NCBI RefSeq assembly: GCF_012223425.1
Contig: NZ_CP038799.1
Span: 4,324,249 to 4,388,248, forward strand
Direction of reading: 5' to 3'
Length of the DNA: 64,000 bases
Origin: Mycolicibacterium frederiksbergense
GTDB taxonomy: Bacteria; Actinomycetota; Actinomycetes; Mycobacteriales; Mycobacteriaceae
Positions within the stretch are counted from its first letter, which is position 1. Every line of letters starts with the position of its first letter. Below the pieces are notes generated by a model. The model was not told the origin of the DNA. It searched no databases and saw only the letters and a list, made by a program, of their open reading frames with translations. A program made the translations under genes and the position numbers. Positions 1-7,396 of the stretch are shown here, piece by piece.

Positions 1-242
1 AGGCCGAGACCTCACCCAACTATCAGCGGCTGCTCGACCGTGGCGATGCCCGCACTGTCGGCGATCTCTGCGCCGCCGGTGACGAAGAGTCGATTCTCAA
101 GCGGTTCAAAGCCTTCGCCGATGCCGGTGTCACCGACCTGTCGGTGCGGCTGCTGCCGATCGGCGATAACCGTGACGAGTTGATCGCGTCGAAGTACCGC
201 ACCCGTGAGGTGATCGCCGAACTCGCCAAGCAGGTCTCGTGA
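1..242 (+). CDS. LLM-class (luciferase-like) oxidoreductase, C-terminal end only
   Basis: This is the 3' end of a gene that starts before the window. Seventy-nine codons remain, read in frame from base 3. The tail (DAGVTDLSVRLLPIG) matches the C-terminus of the full-length LLM oxidoreductase at 49391-50338 (DAGVTDLAARIVPLG), which places it in the F420-dependent luciferase-like TIM-barrel group. Its catalytic region is not visible. The stop overlaps the GTG of the CoA transferase (GTGA), so the two are probably translated from one message. The family assignment rests only on this tail and the paralogue. Confidence 0.75.
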   Translation, partial: AETSPNYQRLLDRGDARTVGDLCAAGDEESILKRFKAFADAGVTDLSVRLLPIGDNRDELIASKYRTREVIAELAKQVS

Positions 243-1279
243 CCGGCCCGCTGGCAGGCATCCGCATCATCGAGGTCGGCGTCATGCTGGCCGGCCCGTA
301 CGCCACCATGCTGCTCGCCGACCTGGGCGCCGAGGTCATCAAGGTCGAACCACCCGGCGGCGAGATCTCCCGGCAGGTCAGTGACAGCTACTTCGCCAGC
401 CTCAACCGCAACAAGCGCAGCGTCTGCCTGGACCTGGCGTCCACCGACGGGCGCGCCAGACTCGGTGAGCTGGTGGCCGATTCGCACGCGCTGCTGGTCA
501 ACATGAAGCCGTCGGCGATCAAGAAGCTCGGCCTGACATATGAGAACCTGCGCCGGTACAACGAGAAGATCGTGTGCGTCGCGCTGACCGGATACGGCCT
601 GCACGGCGGGGACGACCCGGCGTTCGACTACGTCATCCAGGCCGCGACCGGAGTGGCGGCGATGACGGGTGACCCCGAGGGGCCACCCACGCTGCCCGGC
701 TACTCGGCGGCAGACAACTCGACCGGTCTGACCGCCGCGTTGGGCCTGCTCGCCAAGATTGTGTCCGGCCACGGCGGGCAGGTCGATGTGTGCCTGCGAG
801 ATGTCATGCTGTCGCAGCTGAACTACCGGGCCGCTGCCTACCTGAACGACGGTGCCGAACCGAGGCGCTACCCGTTCGGTGCGCACTCCTATTATGTCCC
901 CGCACAGCTGTTTCCGACCGCCGAAGGCCATCTCGCGCTGTTCATCACCCACGACGGTTTCTGGCGGTCGTTCGCGGGTGAAGCGGGAATCGCCGGCTTC
1001 GAGACCATGGTCGAACGGGCGGCGGCACGCGAGGATGTCCTGGCGCTGGTCTCGGCCGCGCTGGCTTCCGACACCGCGGTGAACTGGGAGATCCGGCTCA
1101 AGCCGCTCGGTATCCCCGCCGCAGCGGTGCGCTCGCTGCCGGAGGCCTTGGAGGACACTCCGGAGATGGTGGTCACCGCGGGTGATTTCCGACTGGTGGG
1201 CAGCCCGATCCGGGTGCAGGGGTTCGAACCGGAGTACCGGCCGGCACCGGTGTTCGACGCTGCCCCTCAGTCGTCGTAA
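239..1279 (+). CDS. CaiB/BaiF family III CoA-transferase
   Basis: A 346-residue family III CoA-transferase, which moves CoA between carboxylic acids through an aspartyl-CoA thioester. The N-terminus (LAGIRIIEVGVMLAGPYATM, then LADLGAEVIKVEPPGG at about 27-41) is the family Rossmann signature. The catalytic aspartate is expected in D-x-x-x-G and is D159 (AADNSTG). It is somewhat shorter than the usual 380-400 residues, mostly at the C-terminus. The GTG start overlaps the stop of the upstream LLM gene. Its end overlaps the convergent ferredoxin gene by 13 bp. The acyl substrate is unknown; the likely role is activating a catabolic acid or acting as a racemase-like family member. Confidence 0.85.
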   Translation: MTGPLAGIRIIEVGVMLAGPYATMLLADLGAEVIKVEPPGGEISRQVSDSYFASLNRNKRSVCLDLASTDGRARLGELVADSHALLVNMKPSAIKKLGLTYENLRRYNEKIVCVALTGYGLHGGDDPAFDYVIQAATGVAAMTGDPEGPPTLPGYSAADNSTGLTAALGLLAKIVSGHGGQVDVCLRDVMLSQLNYRAAAYLNDGAEPRRYPFGAHSYYVPAQLFPTAEGHLALFITHDGFWRSFAGEAGIAGFETMVERAAAREDVLALVSAALASDTAVNWEIRLKPLGIPAAAVRSLPEALEDTPEMVVTAGDFRLVGSPIRVQGFEPEYRPAPVFDAAPQSS

Positions 1280-1563
1280 TCGACCGTCAGCGGGCCCGGG
1301 TCCGGGATCGCCTGACACGTCAGCACGTAGCCCTCTTCGACCTCGTCATCGTCGAGTGCGTCGTTGACCTTCATGGTCGCGGTGCCCTCGGTGAGCTTGG
1401 CGATGCAGGTGCCGCAGTTACCGGCTTCGCAGGCGAACGGGGGAGTCAGGCCGGCGCGCCGGGCCGTCTCCAGCAGTGTCTCGCCCGCGACCGGCAGTGC
1501 CGTCGTGCGGGCACCGTCGAGCAGGATCGTCACTTCGTCGGCGGGCACTGGTTCGGCCGTCAT
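1267..1563 (-). CDS. plant-type [2Fe-2S] ferredoxin
   Basis: A 98-residue single-domain ferredoxin. Cluster ligands are C45, C50 and C53 (FACEAGNCGTC) and C83 (LTCQ), the standard C-x4-C-x2-C-x29-C arrangement. The ATG at 1563 is preceded by a strong AGGAGAG ribosome site. The gene diverges from the acyl-CoA synthetase, and a perfect GAGAAT palindrome lies between them. It has no reductase neighbour. Because the same operator precedes the Rieske oxygenase operon at 40.8 kb, this protein is a plausible electron donor for that enzyme. That link is inference; it could instead serve a P450. Confidence 0.9.
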   Translation of the reverse strand: MTAEPVPADEVTILLDGARTTALPVAGETLLETARRAGLTPPFACEAGNCGTCIAKLTEGTATMKVNDALDDDEVEEGYVLTCQAIPDPGPLTVDYDD

Positions 1564-1595
1564 CAAGCTCTCCTGGGCGTCGGATTCTGATAAAA

Positions 1596-1612
1596 GGAGA
1601 ATAACATTCTCC
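1596..1612. promoter_or_regulatory. GAGAAT-box operator (perfect 7-3-7 palindrome)
   Basis: GGAGAATAACATTCTCC has perfect 7-bp arms around a 3-bp spacer. It sits in the 72-bp divergent promoter between the ferredoxin and the acyl-CoA synthetase, about 32 bp upstream of the synthetase start (centre to ATG). The same element recurs at 4592, 35320 and 40866. I infer a TetR-family operator, most likely for the regulator at 34545-35264. Confidence 0.8.
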
Positions 1613-1635
1613 GTTGCGGATAAGGTAGTCGGTTG

Positions 1636-2997
1636 ATGCCTGCGAAGAACGATCCGGTCCTGGCTTTCGGGGACCGTCAGTACACCATGGCCGAGCTGGA
1701 TGCGCTGTCCGACGCGATGGCCGCCACGCTCGCGGCGCGCGGTGTGCGCACCGGTGACCGGGTCGCCCTGATGTCGTCCAACCGTCCCGAGTTCGTCGTT
1801 GCGCTGCGGGCGATCTGGCGCCTGGGCGCGGCGGTGGTGCTGTTGAGCTCGGCATGGAAACACGCCGAGGTGGCCCATGCGCTGGAGCTGACGACACCGG
1901 TGCTGGGGGTCGGGGACGCCTCGTTGCTCTCCGAACTGATCCCGATGCTGCACTTGGACGAGCCGATCACACCGGCCGGCGGCACATGGGAACCGGTGTC
2001 ACCCGAGGCCGATGCGCTCTTCGTGTTCAGCTCCGGAACGACGGGCATGCCCAAGGCCGTGCGGCACACCCACGCGGCGTTCGCCGCAGCGGTGCGGCAC
2101 TGGCGGACCGCGCTGGAACTCACGGCCGTCGATCGCATGCAGATCATGACGCCGCCCTCGCACATCCTGGGTTTGCTCAACATCGCCACGATTCTCGACA
2201 CCGGTGCCTGGATGCGCCTGCATCCGCGCTTCGACGTCGACCGGATGCTGACCCATATCCAGGACGACCGCATCACCATCGAAATGGCCGTCGCACCCAT
2301 CGCTTTGGCCATCGCCGCGCATCCGGACCTGGAGAATTACGACCTGTCATCGCTGCGCTACATCATGTGGTGCGCGACGCCGGTTACCAAGAGCGTCGCC
2401 GACACCGTCACCGAGCGGGTAGGGGTGCCGTGGGTGTCGGCCTACGGCGCCAGCGAGTTGCCGGTCATCGCCTGCTGCCCGATCGGCGACGCACGTTTGG
2501 ACACCGTGGGCAAACCGGTGCCCGGTGTGGCGGTGCGGATCGCCGAGAGCGGTGAGATCCAGGTGCGCTCGGAGTCGGCGATGGCCGGCTATCTGCCCGA
2601 CGACGCGACGGCGGACGCGTTCGACGACGGGTGGTACCGCACCGGCGACATCGGCGAACTGGACGGCGAGGGCTGGCTGCGGATCACCGACCGGCTCAAG
2701 GAGATGATCAAGGTGCGCGGCTTCCAGGTGGCACCCGCGGAGGTGGAGGCGGTGCTGCACGGACATCCGGCTGTCGAGGACTGCGCGGTGTTCGGCGTCC
2801 CCGACGCAGTCAACGGCGAGGCGGTGGTTGCGGCCGTCGCCACCGGAAAACCGGTCACGGAACAGGAATTGATCGCCCTGGTGGTTGCGCGGCTGTCCTC
2901 CTACAAACGCCCCAGCCGGGTGGTCTTCGTCGACGCCATCCCGCGATTGCCGTCGGGGAAGGTGTTACGGCGGGTGCTGCGTGACCAGCACGGCTAA
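1636..2997 (+). CDS. acyl-CoA synthetase (AMP-binding, FadD-like)
   Basis: A 453-residue adenylate-forming ligase that would activate a carboxylic acid with ATP to an acyl-CoA. The phosphate-binding loop is at about 131-140 (SSGTTGMPK). YRTGDIGELD and the hinge ITDRLKEMIKVRG follow, and the C-terminal catalytic lysine is in PSGKVLRR near the end. It is shorter than typical FadD proteins (500-560 residues), so the N-terminal domain is compact. I chose ATG 1636 with AAGGTAG upstream; a TTG lies one codon earlier. The GAGAAT operator directly upstream places it in the same regulon as the Rieske operon. Substrate chain or ring type cannot be read from the sequence. Confidence 0.88.
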   Translation: MPAKNDPVLAFGDRQYTMAELDALSDAMAATLAARGVRTGDRVALMSSNRPEFVVALRAIWRLGAAVVLLSSAWKHAEVAHALELTTPVLGVGDASLLSELIPMLHLDEPITPAGGTWEPVSPEADALFVFSSGTTGMPKAVRHTHAAFAAAVRHWRTALELTAVDRMQIMTPPSHILGLLNIATILDTGAWMRLHPRFDVDRMLTHIQDDRITIEMAVAPIALAIAAHPDLENYDLSSLRYIMWCATPVTKSVADTVTERVGVPWVSAYGASELPVIACCPIGDARLDTVGKPVPGVAVRIAESGEIQVRSESAMAGYLPDDATADAFDDGWYRTGDIGELDGEGWLRITDRLKEMIKVRGFQVAPAEVEAVLHGHPAVEDCAVFGVPDAVNGEAVVAAVATGKPVTEQELIALVVARLSSYKRPSRVVFVDAIPRLPSGKVLRRVLRDQHG

Positions 2998-3794
2998 TCC
3001 GCGGTCAGCTCCTCGGAACGCTGCACGGTGCCGGTGATCCCACTGGCATCCTGCGCGGCGAGCAGTACCGCGGCGCGCCCCATTGCTTCGGGCGGTTCGA
3101 CCATCTCCGGCGGGACCTCGAATCCGCCCCCACCGGCCTGCCAGCCCTCGGTGAGCACGACCCGGGATGGGCTCAGGCAGTTCACCGCGATGTTGTCCGG
3201 GCGTAGATCGTCGGCCAGCCCCAGATAGAGCCGCTCGGCGGCGGCCTTGGACACCCAGTAGGCGTTCGCGCCGGGCATCCCGACACCGGTGGTGGTGATG
3301 GCCATCAGCGATCCGCCGCCGCGGGCCCGCACGTGCGGGATCACCGCCTTGGTTACCAGGAAGACGCCGGTCAGGTTGACGTCCAGGCACAGCTGCCAGC
3401 GTTTCAGCGGTGTCGATTCGACCGGTCCCAGCCACAGCACACCCGCGTTGGCGACCAGGATGTCGATCCCGCCGAACTCCGAAACAGCAGCGGCGACAGC
3501 GTCATCGACCGACGCTTCGCTGGTGACGTCACAGGGGACGGCCAGCGCCCTGCCGCCCTGCGCGCGGATCGACTCCGCGACCGAGCCGATGGTGCCGGGC
3601 AACTTGGCGGGCTGTTCGGACCGGGCCGCTACGGCCACCGACGCGCCCGCTGCGGCGAGCGCGTGGGCGATGGTGGCGCCGATGCCGCGGCTGGCGCCGG
3701 CGACGAACGCCGTCTTCCCGGCAAGTTCACTTCCCGGGTCGCTGCGCTCTCCCCCGCAAGCGGGAGGTGCCCCCTGCCCACCGAGCCAGCTCAC
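2994..3794 (-). CDS. SDR-family oxidoreductase with repeat-derived N-terminal extension
   Basis: A 266-residue classical short-chain dehydrogenase. The NAD(P)-binding glycine motif is GASRGIGA (about 33-40), NAG is at 116-118, and the catalytic pair is Y179/K183 (YWVSK). The residue normally Ser is Thr here (ITTTG, 167-169). The GTG start at 3794 overlaps the preceding SDR stop (GTGA), and no later in-frame start exists before the fold begins. About 22 residues rich in Gly, Pro and Ser therefore precede the Rossmann fold. That stretch is encoded by a CTCCC/GCGGGAG-type low-complexity element. Probable role: oxidising or reducing a hydroxyl or keto acyl intermediate. Confidence 0.82.
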   Translation of the reverse strand: MSWLGGQGAPPACGGERSDPGSELAGKTAFVAGASRGIGATIAHALAAAGASVAVAARSEQPAKLPGTIGSVAESIRAQGGRALAVPCDVTSEASVDDAVAAAVSEFGGIDILVANAGVLWLGPVESTPLKRWQLCLDVNLTGVFLVTKAVIPHVRARGGGSLMAITTTGVGMPGANAYWVSKAAAERLYLGLADDLRPDNIAVNCLSPSRVVLTEGWQAGGGGFEVPPEMVEPPEAMGRAAVLLAAQDASGITGTVQRSEELTAD

Positions 3795-4555
3795 TTGGGC
3801 GGGAACCGCAGTCCTCCGTCGAGACGGATGATCTCGCCGTTGAGGTAATCGTTCTCGATGATGCTCTGGGCGAGTTGGGCGTACTCGGTCGAGCGGCCCA
3901 TCCGCTTGGGGAACGGGATCTGCGGACCCCAGTACTGTTCCAGCTGGTCGGCGGCCTTGCCGTAGGCCGGGGTGTTGATGGTGCCGGGGGCGATGGTGTT
4001 GACGCGGATTCCCAACGGGGACAGGTCGCGTGCGGCCACCAGCGTCATACCGAGCACGCCACCCTTGGCGGCGGCGTAGGCCAGCTGGCCGATCTGTCCC
4101 TCGTAGCCGGCGATGGATGCGGTGTTCACGATGACGCCGCGGCCGCCCTCTACCAGCGGTTCGGTGCGGGCGATGGCCGCCGCGGCCAGCCGCATCACAT
4201 TGAACACCGCGGTCAGATAGAACTTGACCGTCGTCTCGAACCCCTCCAGCCCGTGCGGTGAGCCGTCCTTGCCGATGAGCCGGCCGCCGGCCGCCGGACC
4301 GCCGTGGGTGTCCACCGAGATACGCAGCGGGGCAAGGGCTTCGGCCTCCGCGATGGCGGCGTTGACCGATTCCTCGGAGGTGGCATCGGTACGGATGTAC
4401 TTCACGCCGAGTTCGTCGGCGAGCTTGGGCCCCTTCTCGTCGGCCAGGTCCGCGACCACCACTTTGGCGCCTGCGGCGTGCAGTCGGCGGACCGTCGCTT
4501 CCCCCAGGCCTCCTGCGCCACCTACGACGAGCGCGGAGCTACCGGCGATGTCCAT
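3791..4555 (-). CDS. SDR, 3-hydroxyacyl-CoA dehydrogenase type II-like
   Basis: A 254-residue SDR. It carries GGAGGLGEA (about 12-20), the acidic D36 after beta-2 (VVVADLADE) indicating NAD preference, S147, and Y160/K164 (YAAAK). Overall it resembles type II 3-hydroxyacyl-CoA/17-beta-hydroxysteroid dehydrogenases (HSD17B10-like), including the LGIRVNTIAPGTINTPAY region. The ATG has a strong AAGGAGAAG site. A perfect GAGAAT palindrome lies 37-53 bp upstream, so this is the first gene of a two-gene operon with the overlapping SDR. Function as hydroxyacyl-CoA dehydrogenase is inferred from family resemblance. Confidence 0.85.
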   Translation of the reverse strand: MDIAGSSALVVGGAGGLGEATVRRLHAAGAKVVVADLADEKGPKLADELGVKYIRTDATSEESVNAAIAEAEALAPLRISVDTHGGPAAGGRLIGKDGSPHGLEGFETTVKFYLTAVFNVMRLAAAAIARTEPLVEGGRGVIVNTASIAGYEGQIGQLAYAAAKGGVLGMTLVAARDLSPLGIRVNTIAPGTINTPAYGKAADQLEQYWGPQIPFPKRMGRSTEYAQLAQSIIENDYLNGEIIRLDGGLRFPPK

Positions 4556-4591
4556 TCACTTCTCCTTCTTGCAACTGGCACTCTCGGACTG

Positions 4592-4608
4592 TGAGAATAA
4601 CATTCTCA
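4592..4608. promoter_or_regulatory. GAGAAT-box operator (perfect, divergent promoter)
   Basis: TGAGAATAACATTCTCA is a perfect 7-3-7 palindrome and the best match to the consensus in the window. It lies between the SDR pair (minus) and the thiolase remnant/MeaB genes (plus), so it can control both directions. The site at 1596 has the same arms apart from the outermost base and the same AAC spacer. Confidence 0.82.
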
Positions 4609-4633
4609 TTCCAGTGTGAAAGGGGCAGTTTCG

Positions 4634-4810
4634 ATGTCTGAGGCCGGGATCGGCTCCGCACCGCGCGCCGCGATCGGCACCGCCAAGGAGGGCACGCTGC
4701 GCGTCACCCTGGAACATGAACCGCGCAGGCGCGGAGGTGGTATCAAGGCGGCCCCGTTGTGTGCGGGTCGCGGCATGGGTACGGCCACGGTCAAGGAGGT
4801 CGCGCCATAA
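4634..4810 (+). pseudogene. internally deleted thiolase remnant (mini-ORF)
   Basis: A 58-codon ORF whose first 22 residues (MSEAGIGSAPRAAIGTAKEG) resemble the conserved N-terminus of acetyl-CoA acetyltransferases (M-EAVIV-ART-IGTA-KG-L). The rest (EPRRRGGGIKAAPLCAGRGM) resembles the extreme C-terminus (ELRRRGGG-GAALC-GGGMGTA). The central ~330 residues, including the active-site Cys and His, are missing. The two ends are joined in frame, with substitutions such as AAL to APL and GGG to GRG. An AAAGGGG ribosome site and the upstream GAGAAT operator are retained. I read it as a decayed first gene of this operon. A real short peptide cannot be excluded. Confidence 0.55.
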
Positions 4811-4821
4811 AGTCGCAGTCG

Positions 4822-5700
4822 ATGGACATCCAGGAACTCCTCGACGCCGCGCGCGGCGGATCGCAGCGGGCTGCAGGCAGGCTGCTGAGCCTGGTCGAGA
4901 GCGACCGCCGAGACGACGTGCTGGCGGTGCTGCCCGCATCTGCGGTGCGCACCGTCGGGATCACCGGGCCACCGGGTGCGGGAAAGTCCACCACCGTCGC
5001 GGTACTCGTCTCGGCGTACCGGGCCGGCGGCTTGCGGGTGGCGGTGCTCGCCGTCGACCCGTCCTCGCCCTATAGCGGGGGAGCGCTGCTCGGCGACCGG
5101 ATCCGGATGGCCGCCCACATCAACGATCCGGACGTGATGATCCGTTCGGTGGCCACCCGCGGGCACCTGGGCGGGCTGGCCGCCGCGGTGCCCGCGGCGA
5201 TCCGGTTGCTCGCGGCGTTGCACTACGACATCGTCGTGCTGGAGACGGTCGGGGTCGGTCAGTCGGAGATCGAGATCGCCGCCGTCGCCGACCCGACGGT
5301 GGCCATCCTCAATCCGGGGGCCGGTGACGCGATCCAGGCCGCCAAGGCGGGACTGCTGGAGATCGCCGACATCATCGTGGTCAACAAGGCCGATCGTGAC
5401 GGCGCCGATCAGACCGCCAGGGACCTGCACATCGAGACCGGTCTGCCGATTCTCAAGATCATCGCGTCGCAGAACGTGGGCATCGAGGAGCTTGTCGCCG
5501 CGATCGACGCCCACCACCGATCCGATACCCCCGAGCGCCGGGCGATCCGGGCACGGCTGCAGATTCTGTCGCTGGCCCAGAGTGCGCTGCAGTCCGATCC
5601 CGGTCTCGACGAACTGGCCGGGCAGGTGGCCGGCGGCGCCCTCGATGTCTACGCCGCGACCACGCGGTTGCTCGATGGTGCGCAGGTCAAACCTCGATGA
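4822..5700 (+). CDS. MeaB/ArgK-type GTPase, B12-mutase chaperone
   Basis: A 292-residue G3E-family GTPase related to MeaB/MMAA, which gates cobalamin loading and protection of acyl-CoA mutases. Walker A is GPPGAGKST (49-57). VDPSSPYSGGALLGDRIRM follows at about 79-97, then ETVGVGQSE and NKAD. It starts at ATG 4822, 11 bp after the thiolase remnant; an upstream GTG would add a low-complexity leader. It lacks part of the usual ~330-residue length. No mutase gene is visible in the window, so the partner (methylmalonyl- or another acyl-CoA mutase) must lie elsewhere. The position in the GAGAAT-box operon suggests the catabolic route yields a branched acyl-CoA. Confidence 0.85.
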   Translation: MDIQELLDAARGGSQRAAGRLLSLVESDRRDDVLAVLPASAVRTVGITGPPGAGKSTTVAVLVSAYRAGGLRVAVLAVDPSSPYSGGALLGDRIRMAAHINDPDVMIRSVATRGHLGGLAAAVPAAIRLLAALHYDIVVLETVGVGQSEIEIAAVADPTVAILNPGAGDAIQAAKAGLLEIADIIVVNKADRDGADQTARDLHIETGLPILKIIASQNVGIEELVAAIDAHHRSDTPERRAIRARLQILSLAQSALQSDPGLDELAGQVAGGALDVYAATTRLLDGAQVKPR

Positions 5701-5714
5701 GAATGTAGTTTCCA
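5698..5714. promoter_or_regulatory. weak GAGAAT-box half-site
   Basis: TGAGAATGTAGTTTCCA has a perfect left arm and a degenerate right arm with three mismatches. It overlaps the MeaB stop and precedes the DUF35/Ltp operon by 65 bp. The variant right arm GTTT-C/G-CA recurs at 41023-41039, which argues a little against chance. Confidence 0.4.
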
Positions 5715-5778
5715 CTTTCGAGAAATGATATTGTACGAATTCGTCAACACATTCTTCTACAGGTAGCCGAGGAGCCTG

Positions 5779-6207
5779 ATGCAGAAGGCGCTTGCCCCCG
5801 AGATCTCCACCTGGCCCGATGAGAACCCGCAACTCATCGGCAGCCGGTGTGGCGCGTGTTCCGCGACGACGTTCCCGCGTCAGCTGCGCTGCCCCAGGTG
5901 CAGCAAGGCCGAGATGTCGGACCTGCTGCTGCCGCGCCGCGGCACCGTCGTGGCCTGGACCACGCAGGGGTTCCCGCCGGGAGCGCCCTATGCGGGACCG
6001 ACCGGCAAGGACTTCGTGCCGTTCGGTGTCGGCCTCGTGCAACTGGGTGATCTGATTCGCGTGGAGGGTCGGCTCACCGAAAACGACCCCGCCAAGCTGG
6101 AATTCGGCATGGAGGTCGAACTGACCATGGCGCCGTTCGCCACCGATGCCGACGGCGACGAGCTCGTCACCTTCTGGTTCAAGCCCGTTGAGGAGACCAA
6201 GGCATGA
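5779..6207 (+). CDS. DUF35 Zn-ribbon/OB-fold acyl-CoA partner protein
   Basis: A 142-residue protein with an N-terminal rubredoxin-like zinc ribbon (C24, C27, C38, C41; CGAC and CPRC) followed by an OB-fold, the DUF35 architecture. Such proteins bind thiolase-like partners; in cholesterol side-chain degradation the DUF35 part of ChsH2 forms a retro-aldolase with Ltp2. Here the partner is the next gene, overlapping by ATGA. The strong GAGGAGCCTG site precedes ATG 5779. It probably helps bind an acyl-CoA at the active site of the adjacent protein. Confidence 0.88.
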   Translation: MQKALAPEISTWPDENPQLIGSRCGACSATTFPRQLRCPRCSKAEMSDLLLPRRGTVVAWTTQGFPPGAPYAGPTGKDFVPFGVGLVQLGDLIRVEGRLTENDPAKLEFGMEVELTMAPFATDADGDELVTFWFKPVEETKA

Positions 6208-7349
6208 GCAACGATGTAGCGATCATCGGCGTCGGAATCCATCCCTTCGGCCGGTTCGACAAGACCGCGATGGAGATGGGCGCCGAGGCGATCACCAGCG
6301 CGCTGGCGGATGCGAAGCTGGAATGGAAGGACATCCAGTTCGGGTTCGGCGGCAGCTACGAGGTGTCCAACCCCGACGCCGTCACGCGCCTGGTCGGACT
6401 CACCGGCATCACCTTCACCAACGTCTTCAACGCCTGCGCCACCTCGGCCAGCGCCATCCAGCAGACCGCCGACACCATCCGGTTGGGCAAGTACGACATC
6501 GGTATCGCGATCGGCCTGGACAAGCATCCGCGCGGCGCCTTCACCGACGACCCGGCCAAGCTCGCGCTGCCTCAGTGGTACGCCAACAACGGCCAGTTCG
6601 TGACCACGAAGTTCTTCGGTATCAAGGCCAACCACTACATCAACAAGCACGGCATCTCCGAGGAGACGCTGGCACGGGTGGCCAACAAGAACTTCCGTAA
6701 CGGCGTGCTGAACCCGAATGCGTTTCGGCGCAAGGAGATCTCCGTCGAGGAGATCATGGCCTCACCGGTGCTGAACTACCCGCTGCGTCAGTACATGTTC
6801 TGCGCCCCCGACGAGGGCGCGGCCGCGGTCATCATGTGCCGCGCCGACATCGCCCACAAGTACACCGACAAGCCGGTGTACGTGCGGGCCAGTGAGATTC
6901 GTACCCGCACCTTCGGCGCCTACGAGGTGCACGCCACCTCGGCGCCACTGGACGAGGATCCTTCACCGACGGTGTTCGCGGCCAAGGCGGCCTATGAGGC
7001 CGCCGGCATCGGGCCCGAAGACGTCGACATCGCGCAATTGCAGGACACCGACGCCGGCGCCGAGGTCATCCACATGGCCGAGACCGGGCTGTGCGCCGAC
7101 GGTGAGCAGGAAAAGTTGCTGATAGACGGAGCCACCGAGATCAATGGTTCGATCCCGGTCAACACCGACGGTGGTCTCATCGCCAACGGAGAGCCGATCG
7201 GTGCCTCGGGCCTGCGCCAGATGCACGAACTGGTCCGGCAGCTGCGGGGCGAGGCGGGGGAGCGTCAGGTCCCCGGCAGCCCGCGGGTGGGCCTGGCACA
7301 GGTGTACGGGGCGCCCGGCACCGCGTCGGCGACCATCCTCTCGCTGTAG
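6204..7349 (+). CDS. thiolase-like lipid-transfer protein (Ltp/SCPx thiolase domain)
   Basis: A 381-residue protein of the non-decarboxylating SCP2-thiolase/Ltp group. Visible motifs are the N-terminal VAIIGVGIHPFGRF, the thiolase nucleophile region NACATSASAIQQ (about 75-86), AELL-region equivalent QLQDTDAGAEVIHMAE, and the C-terminal GEPIGASGLRQMHELV in place of the GHPLG motif. It overlaps the DUF35 gene by 4 bp (ATGA), the arrangement of known Ltp/DUF35 aldolase complexes. It most likely catalyses retro-aldol or thiolytic C-C cleavage of an acyl-CoA side chain. The mode cannot be fixed from sequence alone. Confidence 0.85.
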   Translation: MSNDVAIIGVGIHPFGRFDKTAMEMGAEAITSALADAKLEWKDIQFGFGGSYEVSNPDAVTRLVGLTGITFTNVFNACATSASAIQQTADTIRLGKYDIGIAIGLDKHPRGAFTDDPAKLALPQWYANNGQFVTTKFFGIKANHYINKHGISEETLARVANKNFRNGVLNPNAFRRKEISVEEIMASPVLNYPLRQYMFCAPDEGAAAVIMCRADIAHKYTDKPVYVRASEIRTRTFGAYEVHATSAPLDEDPSPTVFAAKAAYEAAGIGPEDVDIAQLQDTDAGAEVIHMAETGLCADGEQEKLLIDGATEINGSIPVNTDGGLIANGEPIGASGLRQMHELVRQLRGEAGERQVPGSPRVGLAQVYGAPGTASATILSL

Positions 7350-7396
7350 TGTGCCCGGCGCAGTAACGGCGTTCTCAAAGGAATAGAGTGCGATTC

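Noticed and set aside
23..1318. Long open frame on the minus strand opposite the LLM/CoA-transferase genes (431 codons)
   Set aside because: Antisense to two well-supported genes, with Arg/Gly/His-rich composition typical of shadow frames in GC-rich DNA and no recognisable domain.
1596..4608. The GAGAAT palindromes as Zur/Fur-type metal boxes
   Set aside because: Zur boxes are AT-rich with a 1-bp centre (TGA-N-AAT-N-ATT-N-TCA style). These have a 3-bp spacer with conserved GAGAA/TTCTC, and the genes are catabolic, with no metal transport genes nearby.
4634..4810. Mini-ORF as a leader peptide for MeaB attenuation
   Set aside because: The thiolase-like residues at both ends explain it better, and no terminator/antiterminator structure is visible between it and MeaB.
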